The position numbers and the translations under genes are program-made. The notes below the pieces were generated by a model, which was given only the letters and a program-made list of their open reading frames with translations, was not told where the DNA came from and searched no databases. Of a stretch of 34,887 nucleotides of DNA, positions 23,174 through 31,123 are shown one piece after another. This stretch comes from Bacillota bacterium (GTDB lineage Bacteria; Bacillota; Clostridia; Christensenellales; Pumilibacteraceae), in NCBI GenBank assembly GCA_009779975.1, contig WRAY01000023.1, positions 1 through 34,887 on the forward strand, given 5' to 3'. Position 1 is the stretch's first letter; every line of letters starts with the position of its first letter.

Positions 23174-24318
23174 ATGGAAAAAGATAAATTAGGCGAAGAA
23201 GAATCTGTGTGTGAAGAGGAAATTATCACAGAAGAAAATTCTTTTCAAGAAGCGAGTTGCATGCCGCAAACTGCGGTATATGACTCTAAGAACCGTTTTT
23301 TCTTTATAGATAATATTCGGGGATTTTTGGTGCTGCTATTATCGTTTGCGGTTGTAATGTATAGATTTCATTTCATACCGTATTTTTTCGGACATGTCAG
23401 TGCGGCAACAAACGGATTAGGTTTTGCTGATATCGGCATGCCTGCGTTTATTTTTTTGCTTTCCATGATGATGTCCTACAACTTTAAAAGAAACATAGTT
23501 CAAAAGGGTGTGAAAGTTGTTGTGAAAGCGAGTATTGTTCGGGGAACCGCTCTTATCGGTGTCGGTTTTATAATGAATTATTTCGCAGATGGCTTAGGTC
23601 TGACGGGCTGGAGCGTGCTTGCAACCTATGGCTTAGCATCAATGTTTATGTTAGCGTTTATGCCGATAAAAAAAGCAGAAATCAGATTCGGCATCGGCTT
23701 TGGCATAATGCTCCTTTATCATGTTGTGCTTACGGCAATTTACCCTGCGATGTCAAGTTTTGTTCCCGGAACATCAGATGGCGGAATTGTGGGAACTGTT
23801 GCTTACTTGGGTTTAATGCTTGTGTCTTCGGCAATCGGTGAATTGTATTTTTCAAACAAAAAAAGGTTCTATCTTTTGAGTATCATAACCGGAGGGCTTG
23901 CAATACTGTTCATTATTTTGCGTTTTGCTGTCCCTGCGGACTCAAATTTCATGCCTTATATTTTCATCAACAAACATCACCAATCAATATCATTTATGAC
24001 AATTTCTCTTGCCATAGTAGTCGGTGTGTTTATGCTTGCGGATAAATGGAAATATCTGCATAAAAAGCATTTGCCGATTTTTGGTGCTATGGGACAAAAT
24101 GCATTGATATTTTATGTGGTGGGGGAATATTCAGCCAACTTGCATGGATTGTTCTCGGACTAATCGGAATAGGACGAAATAATTATTTGCCTGGAGGTTG
24201 GGCATGGTATTATTCCGTTAATGCAGGGCATTTATTCCTCTCTCTTGCTATCATGATGATTCCGCTTTTTATCATGGCTTATTTATTCCAACGCTACAAA
24301 GTCCGACTGTCTTTTTAA
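23174..24318 (+). pseudogene. Acyltransferase-like multi-pass membrane protein, frameshifted near 24121
   Basis: The first frame (23174-24163) has an acidic cytoplasmic N-terminus, then FFFIDNIRGFLVLLLSFAVV and many hydrophobic helices including DIGMPAFIFLLSMMMSYNFKR, the pattern of the DUF1624/DUF5009 group related to heparan-glucosaminide N-acetyltransferases. It stops after GEYSANLHGLFSD. One extra base in the G5 run at 24121-24125 would continue in the next frame as GGIFSQLAWIVLGLIGIGRN through two more membrane helices to the stop at 24316, giving about 381 aa. So a single G is missing: sequencing error, recent mutation or phase variation. The promoter and ribosome site (AAGGAG, 23163-23168) look intact. 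The substrate is unknown. Confidence 0.65.
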
Positions 24319-24360
24319 CTATAGTCGATTAGTCTGCAATTAATCATATCTAATGCATTC

Positions 24361-24400
24361 GAAAAAAGCCTGCCTTAACCATGATGGGTAAAGCAGACTT
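24361..24400 (-). terminator. Probable terminator of the dnaD-like/DUF2284 transcript
   Basis: On the minus strand AAGTCTGCTTTACCC pairs with GGTTAAGGCAGGCTT (12 of 15 positions) around a 5-nt loop and is followed by TTTTTT. It lies about 220 bp beyond the DUF2284 stop. Confidence 0.5.
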
Positions 24401-24619
24401 CAAAAAATTAGAGGAATAAAGAGCATGGAGGGAGTATCTTGCGAATAGTTTGACAGCCTTTTTGTTCACTTGTAAGGGGGTGCCGCCCTCGGCATTCCGC
24501 CTTGATAACGCTTTTGGTTTTATAAAGCAGCGTAGTTATCTCATTGATACGAAGTGCCCTCTAAGGGGTGAAGGCAATCCCTTGCGTCTGTCCCCGAGAC
24601 ATGAAGAGGGTTTTTAAGT
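24401..24619. repeat. Gene-free stretch with a repeat fragment
   Basis: TGTAAGGGGGTGCCGCCCTC continuing to GGCATTCCGCC (24471-24501) is a GTAGGGG-type unit. GATAACGC (24504-24511) and a later GCGTAGTTATC form another inverted pair. No ORF with coding character is visible. Confidence 0.5.
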
Positions 24620-25129
24620 TTATTCAATAAAAACCGCCGAATACCAATTTTGTTCGTCGGTTTTTTCTTTTAAGGGATGAAGGGGAAGTCCCATATTTTT
24701 TGCGGTCTTGAAAACATCAACCCCTATGCTGTGAAAAGCAGGTCTTGCAAGTTTAGGAGCAACGCAAGGCTTTCCGAATTTTCCTTTGCATTCAGTGCAA
24801 ATAGCACAATCCGAAAGAGAAATCGCAAAATAAAAGCCGTCCAAATAAGCGTGTCTTTCAATCTCCATTGAAATTTTTTGACAATCTTTTTTGTCATGGC
24901 AATTAATAATGACACCGGATTTATAGTGTTTGAAAATACGGATATATTCTTCAACACTTAATGAATGCGGAGCAGACGGACAAGTGTGCAGTTTCCCGAA
25001 ATCATCGCAGCCCCAACGGCACTTCAAAATCGTTCTAGGGTCAAACGCTATTTGTTCAATAGAAAAAGGAACGGCATTTTTTGCCCCCATTTTATTTGCT
25101 AATGCAATATATTCTTTATGTTTATTCAT
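24620..25129 (-). CDS. DUF2284 Cys-rich metal-binding-type protein
   Basis: A 169-aa protein matching the DUF2284 pattern of anaerobes: CRWGCDDFGKLHTCP in the first third, CAICTECKGKFGKPC further on, and the conserved end RPAFHSIGVDVFKTAKNMGL. At least eight conserved-type Cys residues suggest an iron-sulfur cluster or other metal; the function of the family is not established. It lies 14 bp downstream of the DnaD-like gene on the same strand, so it is probably co-transcribed. No ribosome site is obvious before the ATG at 25129. No membrane segment. Confidence 0.8.
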   Translation of the reverse strand: MNKHKEYIALANKMGAKNAVPFSIEQIAFDPRTILKCRWGCDDFGKLHTCPSAPHSLSVEEYIRIFKHYKSGVIINCHDKKDCQKISMEIERHAYLDGFYFAISLSDCAICTECKGKFGKPCVAPKLARPAFHSIGVDVFKTAKNMGLPLHPLKEKTDEQNWYSAVFIE

Positions 25130-25143
25130 AGGTGTAACGCCTT

Positions 25144-26337
25144 TTAAATTGTATCATCCAACTTTCCGAACAGGTCATTAGTTTCATCCGCTGAAAGAGT
25201 GCGGGAGACGAAATTTTCTGTTTTTTTGATGGTTGGTTTTGGTAAAGGCGCAGCAATTTTTTTGACATCTTCCAAAGTTTTTAAGCCGTCTTTATAAAAT
25301 TTTTCGACTTGTTCATCATAGTGAGGAATGCTGACATTTCGGTTGTTTTTTTCGAACAACTGCTTAGCAATTGCAATTAAAACATCATTGTCAAGTCCGT
25401 ATGAGAGCCAGTTTGTTGCATAATTTTCAACTATGTAGTCAAGATTGTCATAACGAAGCCCTAATATTTTTGTTATCTTTTTAACAAGTGCATACAAATC
25501 TTTGCGTTTGTTTTCAAACTCTTCAATTTCTAAAATGTTATTAAGTCCGTTTTCGTGATATCTTGTAAGAAGCATATCAAGAGTTTTTATTCCGCCAACT
25601 TTTACTTTTCTTGCAACTGATAAAATAATTCCCAAAGAAAACTTAAACTCATTTTTCCATTTTTCAAACATTTCCTTGTCTTGAATATCAGCAATTTTTT
25701 TTGAGTTAAGCGTTTTATGAATTGTCATTATGTCGCTGTCCAATAATTCCAAATATCCAAGCCTTTCTTTAACTTTATCAAATGTCCGATAATTATCTTT
25801 CAAAAGAGAGTTTGCAACGGTTAATATGTAGTGGTAGTATGGCGGCTTAAAACTATCGCCTTTTCTTAAAATACAATACCCGATGATTTCAATCATTGTT
25901 GCCGGGTCAATATTGTTATAGTCCATGAAATCATAGTAATACTTCAATTCATTTGCAAGGAGAAAATTTTCAGGCACAATTGCTTGAAATCTGTCAACAA
26001 AATCTTTATATTTTTTTACCGGATATTTTCGGCTAGGCTGTTCGCTTTTTGAAAGAACAGGCAAGTATGTTGCACTCATCGGCTCAATAGTGAAATCCAC
26101 CAATCCTTGCTCTTTCCAATATGCATATGCTTCAAAAATAAATTTTGTGTCGATATTGAGTAGTTCCCCAATTTTTTCAATGCCGTTATCACTTTCATTT
26201 TCTGCAAAGGAAAGCCCTGCTAAATAGACTTTCAAAAAGTCACTAGGAGCGCTTGGCATATACTCAGTCAAAAAAATATGCTCTAACTGCACCTTTTTTT
26301 GCTTGACTAATTCACTTGACAACTTCAAAAATCCCAT
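25144..26337 (-). CDS. DnaD/DnaB(Firmicutes)-domain-like replication initiation protein
   Basis: A 397-aa protein with an N-terminal winged-helix-like part (FLKVYLAGLSFAENES, then a helix ending IFEAYAYWKEQGLVDF, as in DnaD), a middle helical domain (NELKYYYDFMDYNNIDPATM, YYHYILTVANSLLKDNYRTF), and a second, more diverged copy near residues 220-350 (ENYATNWLSYGLDNDVLIAI). This double-domain layout is that of Firmicutes DnaD/DnaB helicase-loading proteins, which open the origin for the DnaI-DnaB complex. The presence of dnaI-like and dnaB genes in the window supports the reading. Promoter: TAGACA, 17 bp, TATAAT (26352-26357), with the leader only about 7 nt and no ribosome site. Confidence 0.65.
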   Translation of the reverse strand: MGFLKLSSELVKQKKVQLEHIFLTEYMPSAPSDFLKVYLAGLSFAENESDNGIEKIGELLNIDTKFIFEAYAYWKEQGLVDFTIEPMSATYLPVLSKSEQPSRKYPVKKYKDFVDRFQAIVPENFLLANELKYYYDFMDYNNIDPATMIEIIGYCILRKGDSFKPPYYHYILTVANSLLKDNYRTFDKVKERLGYLELLDSDIMTIHKTLNSKKIADIQDKEMFEKWKNEFKFSLGIILSVARKVKVGGIKTLDMLLTRYHENGLNNILEIEEFENKRKDLYALVKKITKILGLRYDNLDYIVENYATNWLSYGLDNDVLIAIAKQLFEKNNRNVSIPHYDEQVEKFYKDGLKTLEDVKKIAAPLPKPTIKKTENFVSRTLSADETNDLFGKLDDTI

Positions 26338-26351
26338 ATGAATAGAGAAAT

Positions 26352-26380
26352 ATTATACCACACATTTCAAGCATTGTCTA
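26352..26380 (-). promoter_or_regulatory. Promoter of the DnaD-like gene
   Basis: On the minus strand TAGACA (26375-26380), 17 bp including an extended TG, TATAAT (26352-26357); 14 nt to the ATG at 26337. Confidence 0.55.
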
Positions 26381-26418
26381 GTATTTGATATTAAATATTT
26401 AATATTCCGAACAATTAG

Positions 26419-26453
26419 TTGCAAGCACAAGGATTTTGTGTTATAATATTTTA
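26419..26453 (+). promoter_or_regulatory. Promoter of the beta-lactamase-like gene (leaderless type)
   Basis: TTGCAA (26419-26424), 17 bp, TATAAT (26442-26447) with extended TG (26439-26440); the -10 ends 6 nt before ATG 26454. Confidence 0.65.
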
Positions 26454-27999
26454 ATGAAAAATAAAATTTTTTTTAATTCAAAAATATCTAAAGTTATTTT
26501 TGCGGCATTCATTGCATTTGCATTAGTTGCCGTATCTTTGGTTGCTTTTTCTTTCCCTGCGACAGCGGCACAATCGCCGACAATTGGTTTAAGCACTAGA
26601 GACAGCATAAATTCTTTAGTTGAACAAACGGCAATAGCACAACGAGTGCCGGGCATTTCTGTAGCGGTAATTAGTGAAAATGAAACGCTTTTCGCGCAAA
26701 CAGGATATGCCGATATCAGGACTAATACTAAAGTTGATGAAAATACTTTATATATGTTAGGCTCAGTCAGCAAGGCTTTTACGGGTCTTGGTGTGCTATA
26801 TTTGGAACACGAAGGAAAATTAAATTTAACCGACCCTGTTAACAAACATATTCCATGGTTGAGTTTCAATTTTGACGAGCATTTTTCGATGAATGATTTT
26901 AGGATAATTGATTTGCTGCACCACACAAGCGGACTAACGCTTTCAAGTCATTCACTAACACTGCCTCCTTCAAGCGGTGACGATGCGTTATTAGAAACTG
27001 TTAAACTGCTCAATGGTTCAAGACTTGACTTTGCTCCGTCAACAAGACACGGCTATGCTTCTGCAAACTACATTCTTTCCGGTTTTTTAATTCAAGAAAT
27101 ATCGGGCATGCCATATGAAGAATTTATGACCGCTAACATATTCAGACCGCTCGGACTTAACAACACTTTCACATCTGCAAACGATGCGAATCAAAGTGAA
27201 GAAGGCTTTATGGCAACGGGATATAAGCCCGGATGGTTCTCTTCCCGTCCTTTTGTTTCACCGGAATTTAGAGGGCACACTCCAACGGGATATATTATAT
27301 CAAATGCAAATGATATTGCAAATTGGCTTAACTTTCAACTTGATCCAACTGACGCCCCTGCGCCTTTTAATGAACTTAATTAAAAGGCAGCAAGTGCCGA
27401 ATAGAGAGGTTGAGATGACAAACGGTAATTTTTATGGCATAGGCTGGAACATAAGCGAAGACGGAAACACCATAAGGCATGCTGGAGGCAATCCGCATTT
27501 TGTCACAGAACTTATATTTTTGCCGCAAGAAAACAAAGCAGTTGCAGTTTTGATGAATTCTGCCACAGGCTCGCCCGGAAATCTTGCAAGAAACATATTA
27601 AATATTCTGGAGGGCAACTCTATCAATATTTCACCATCAAGCGAGTTGGTTCTTTTTGACACAATGTCATCTGTTTTGTCGATTGTGCTTATTATTGCAA
27701 TTACTGCATTGCTCGGTTTAATAATCTTAAAAATATTTTTTGTGAAAAAAGGATTATCACGACGCACAAAACCTAAAACTAAGCAATGGATATTTATAGG
27801 TATCGCTGCACTTTTAACAATATTGTTTTTGATAATCACATTTTTGATACCATCTATTTTCGGATATGCCACATGGGCAATGACAATAATATGGGCACCG
27901 TCGACAATACCTGTCGTTTTTGCCCTTCTGTGTGCTTTTGGTTTCGTTTTAACATCTTTTGCTATTTTGCATTCATTATTTAAAAAGGATAATAAATAA
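26454..27999 (+). pseudogene. Serine beta-lactamase-like (class C/PBP-type) membrane protein, frameshifted near 27370
   Basis: The first part (26454-27383) has an N-terminal membrane anchor or signal (KVIFAAFIAFALVAVSLVAF, cut likely after ATAA), the catalytic SxxK in LGSVSKAFTG, and GYASANYILSG where the Tyr motif is expected, with Ser in the usual Asn place. It stops at FNELN. The following frame resumes at once with IKRQQVPNREVE, YGIGWNISEDG and the HxG motif in IRHAGGNPHF, then three or four membrane helices to 27999. So the gene is intact apart from one frame change (an extra base or two missing) in the AT-rich stretch about 27350-27385. Members of PF00144 with C-terminal helices are esterases or peptidases acting outside the membrane. 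ATG 26454 is preferred over the ATG at 26436, which overlaps the promoter. Confidence 0.7.
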
Positions 28000-28104
28000 A
28001 AAGGATATTAAAGTTTGAAAATCAAACCATAAAAATTACTTGCAATTAATTTTTAATTGTGATAATATAATTAAACACAACAAATAAGGAGAGTATTTTT
28101 AATT

Positions 28105-29880
28105 ATGAAAAGAAATGAAATTAAAAAAAAATATACATGGGATTTAGGCGTGCTATTTAGTGACGAGGCAGCATGGAATAATGAGCATGACGAATTGAAA
28201 GCGTTAATTCCGTCGATTCTGACATTCAAAGGGAAACTAGGAAAAAAAGACGAGTTGTTGAAAATACTAAAACAAAACGATGAGATTGGAAAAAGATTCA
28301 ACAAACTTTTTCTCTATGCCTATCTGAACAAAGACCTCGACGGAAGAAGCAATGAGGCAATATCTATGTTTTCAAGAGGCTACACTCTCTATGTTGAATG
28401 TTCAACCATAGTTTCTTTTATCACTCCCGAGTTATCAGCACTTGACGAAAAGTTGTTAACTTCATTCATGAATGACGAAGAATTTTCCGACTACTCTTAT
28501 ATGCTAGAGGGAATAATTCGAAGCAAGAAGCACATTTTGAGCGAAAAAGAAGAAAAAATTATTGCTATGGGCGGAAAAACATTCGGAGCATTTTCGGAAA
28601 TTCATCAAAGAATTGAGGATCTTGATTTGCCGTTGCCGATGATTAAAGTTGACGGCAAAAAAGAGCAATTAACTCATGGCAAATATGGATTATGGTTATC
28701 TTCCGACGACAGGAAATTGAGAAAAGATGCCTATAAAGGCATGTATAAAGCAATAAAATCTCTCATCAACACACTCAGCATAACCTATGCTTCATCAGTA
28801 AACAAAGACAATTTTTTAGCGCAAGTGAGAGGCTATGAAAGCGCAATGCAAGGCTCGCTTCATGAAAGTAATGTTCCAACGAAAGTCTATGAAAAACTTG
28901 TTCAAAAAGCAAACGACGGACTGCCCGCTGTTCATGACTATGTTGCTCTTAGAAAGAAAATATTTAACTATGACAAATTATTTATGTTTGATATGTATGC
29001 TCCGATGTTTGAAAAAGCAGACATCAGACTGCCGTATGACAAGGCATATGATTTGATGCTGGAAGGATTGAAACCAATGGGAGAGGAATACCGCAATCTC
29101 CTAATCAAAGCAAGAGACAACCGTTGGATTGATGTATATGAGACTGAAGGCAAAAGAAGCGGAGCATATGCAGCAGGACAGTCTGAGGCAAACCCGTTTG
29201 TTTTGCTGAACTATCAAGAAAGCACAAACGAAATTTTCACCCTTGCTCATGAAATGGGGCATGCGCTTCACTCATATTATTCAAAAGAATGTCAGCCGTA
29301 TGCAAAACAAAGTTACGAAACTTTTGTTGCGGAAGTTGCCTCAACCGTCAATGAAGTTTTGCTGCTAAAACATCTTTTAAAAACCACAACCGATGTCAAA
29401 ACAAAAAAATATCTCCTAAGTTATTATCTTGACATGTTTAGGACAACGCTATTCAGACAAACTATGTTCGCAGAATTTGAAGCAGAAACGCATCGCATGG
29501 AAGATGAAGGAGTGCCGCTTACAGTTGAGAGCCTCAATGAGACATATTTGAACCTTAACAAAAAATACTATGGTTCATCAGTTGTTCACGATGACGATAT
29601 ATCTTGTGAATGGGCGAGAATTCCGCATTTTTACAGACCATTCTATGTCTATCAATATTCAACAGGTCTAATCAGTGCCGTGAATATTGCAAAAGACATC
29701 TTGGCAAAAGGGGAGAGTGCGGTTAAAAACTACATCGACAATTTCCTCTCGGCAGGCGGTTCAAAATCTCCTTATGAGATTCTAAAAGATGCAGGCTGCG
29801 ACTTAATGACAGACGCCCCGTTTGATGCAGCGTTTTCAGAGTTTAGAGAAACATTAGAGGAACTAAAAAAATTAACATAA
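28105..29880 (+). CDS. pepF: M3-family oligoendopeptidase F
   Basis: A 591-aa cytoplasmic zinc peptidase that degrades short peptides. The zinc motif HEMGH is at about residues 382-386 in TLAHEMGHALHSYYS, and the third ligand Glu follows in FVAEVASTVNEVL. The N-terminal helical domain and the late GSSVVHDDDISCEWARIPHF and YVYQYSTGL are typical of PepF. The length is normal. A ribosome site (AAGGAG) sits about 14 nt before ATG 28105; TTGCAA and TAATAT at about 28039-28067 form a probable promoter. It stands alone; the gap downstream holds a palindromic repeat that may terminate it. Confidence 0.92.
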   Translation: MKRNEIKKKYTWDLGVLFSDEAAWNNEHDELKALIPSILTFKGKLGKKDELLKILKQNDEIGKRFNKLFLYAYLNKDLDGRSNEAISMFSRGYTLYVECSTIVSFITPELSALDEKLLTSFMNDEEFSDYSYMLEGIIRSKKHILSEKEEKIIAMGGKTFGAFSEIHQRIEDLDLPLPMIKVDGKKEQLTHGKYGLWLSSDDRKLRKDAYKGMYKAIKSLINTLSITYASSVNKDNFLAQVRGYESAMQGSLHESNVPTKVYEKLVQKANDGLPAVHDYVALRKKIFNYDKLFMFDMYAPMFEKADIRLPYDKAYDLMLEGLKPMGEEYRNLLIKARDNRWIDVYETEGKRSGAYAAGQSEANPFVLLNYQESTNEIFTLAHEMGHALHSYYSKECQPYAKQSYETFVAEVASTVNEVLLLKHLLKTTTDVKTKKYLLSYYLDMFRTTLFRQTMFAEFEAETHRMEDEGVPLTVESLNETYLNLNKKYYGSSVVHDDDISCEWARIPHFYRPFYVYQYSTGLISAVNIAKDILAKGESAVKNYIDNFLSAGGSKSPYEILKDAGCDLMTDAPFDAAFSEFRETLEELKKLT

Positions 29881-29889
29881 AAATAGCAG

Positions 29890-29956
29890 GGGACGCCGCC
29901 CTCGGCGTCCCGCATTAAAGTCATCAAAATTAATGGGACGCCGAGGGCGGCGTCCC
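29890..29956. repeat. Double palindrome between pepF and the lipoprotein gene
   Basis: Two 22-bp arms, 29890-29911 and 29935-29956, are exact reverse complements of each other; each arm is also itself palindromic (GGGACGCCG and CGGCGTCCC around CCCT or AGGG). ATTAA/TTAAT continues the pairing inwards. It belongs to the same family as the insert in recD2. Confidence 0.7.
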
Positions 29957-29970
29957 ACTACAGGATTTTC

Positions 29971-31011
29971 ATGAAAAGAAAACTTCTCACCATCCTATCA
30001 GCCACCCTCTTAATTGCGTTCTTCCTCATCGGATGTTCGCCGAATACTGCTATTCATATCACTGAAGTGTGGAGATATGACCAAATTCACGGAGAACACA
30101 TTGAGTTCACTTTTGAAGCAAGATTTTGCAGTGCCGAGTTGAATTTATTAAACTCAAATGCCACAGGCGAGGAGATTCAAAGGTGGAACACTTTTCTTAG
30201 ACAAAGGGGTTATATAATAACCGATGATAGCGTTTGGAGTGTTGAGAAGTATTTAAGAGTGTTGATTGAAACTTCTATGGACGAAGAATTTCAGTGGGTA
30301 ACTCCGGGAGCAGACACATTCGAGAGGGAATTTAGTAATGTTCATGGCTCAGGAGAAAGGTATATTTGGCGTGCAAGATTTTCAATCCCTGAAGACGAGG
30401 ACATAAATGCACCGCAGCCAATCCGAACAATAACAGGCGGCACAACAACAAGACCCGACTCCTCAACCGAGCAAGGATTTTTTTGGAACACCCATACTTT
30501 TGAGTGGGAACATCCTTTCAATTCCTATATCAACGACTTTCACTATGCAAGTGTAAATAACGATAGAATTTACGGATATCAAGCAGGAACAAATATTATA
30601 GACAAATTTACAAACGGTTGGACAACAATCGGACTAGGCGGAGAAAGAACTCGTATGCTCCCTTCATTTTTTGAAATTTTCCCAATTGCAAGAATGCTTA
30701 ATTTGCAAGAAATAAATTTGTTTTATCATTGGCTCAACAACACAAGAATGGTGACAAACGGAACTCAAGAAACTATCGGGCAAACCACCGTCCACACTTT
30801 TTCAACAAGAATAGCGGATGACGGAGTGCAAACTGACCAACTAATCCTTCAAATGCGTCGTGCCTACACTGTGACATGGAATGTTCTTTCGATAATAATC
30901 GGACTAATAGTCGCCTTTGGCATTATCTTGACAGTATTTTTAGTAAAACGAAACAAAGAACAATCAGGGAAGAGGGCGGAGGACTTTTTTCCCTACAACC
31001 CAAACGAATAG
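29971..31011 (+). CDS. Lipoprotein with C-terminal membrane anchor, unknown function
   Basis: A 346-aa exported protein. The signal peptide ends in a lipobox, AFFLIGCS, with lipidated Cys22. The mature part is rich in Trp, Phe and Thr, with no recognised domain, and a linker TGGTTTRPDSSTEQG lies mid-protein. A C-terminal hydrophobic helix (about residues 302-324, VLSIIIGLIVAFGIILTVFL) is followed by a charged tail, so it is held in the membrane at both ends. The start ATG 29971 has only a weak GGA upstream, right after the double palindrome. Proteins with this layout (lipid anchor, beta-rich ectodomain, stop-transfer helix) are found in clostridia, but the role is unknown. Confidence 0.75.
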   Translation: MKRKLLTILSATLLIAFFLIGCSPNTAIHITEVWRYDQIHGEHIEFTFEARFCSAELNLLNSNATGEEIQRWNTFLRQRGYIITDDSVWSVEKYLRVLIETSMDEEFQWVTPGADTFEREFSNVHGSGERYIWRARFSIPEDEDINAPQPIRTITGGTTTRPDSSTEQGFFWNTHTFEWEHPFNSYINDFHYASVNNDRIYGYQAGTNIIDKFTNGWTTIGLGGERTRMLPSFFEIFPIARMLNLQEINLFYHWLNNTRMVTNGTQETIGQTTVHTFSTRIADDGVQTDQLILQMRRAYTVTWNVLSIIIGLIVAFGIILTVFLVKRNKEQSGKRAEDFFPYNPNE

Positions 31012-31112
31012 AAATTACAAAGGACAGTTTGCAAAGGACAAAGAAGGTAAAATTTAATTTATCAACATTATTTGTCCTTTATTTGTCCTTTGTCCACTGT
31101 CCTTTGTAATTT
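31012..31112. repeat. 101-bp palindromic element carrying the dnaB promoter
   Basis: AAATTACAAAGGACAGT (31012-31028) and its exact complement ACTGTCCTTTGTAATTT (31096-31112) are the ends; a second inverted pair CAAAGGACAAA/TTTGTCCTTTG lies inside (31032-31042, 31083-31093). The right end holds TTGTCC (31083-31088) and TGTAAT (31105-31110), a possible promoter 13 nt from ATG 31124. Confidence 0.65.
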
Positions 31113-31123
31113 GAAAAATTTTT

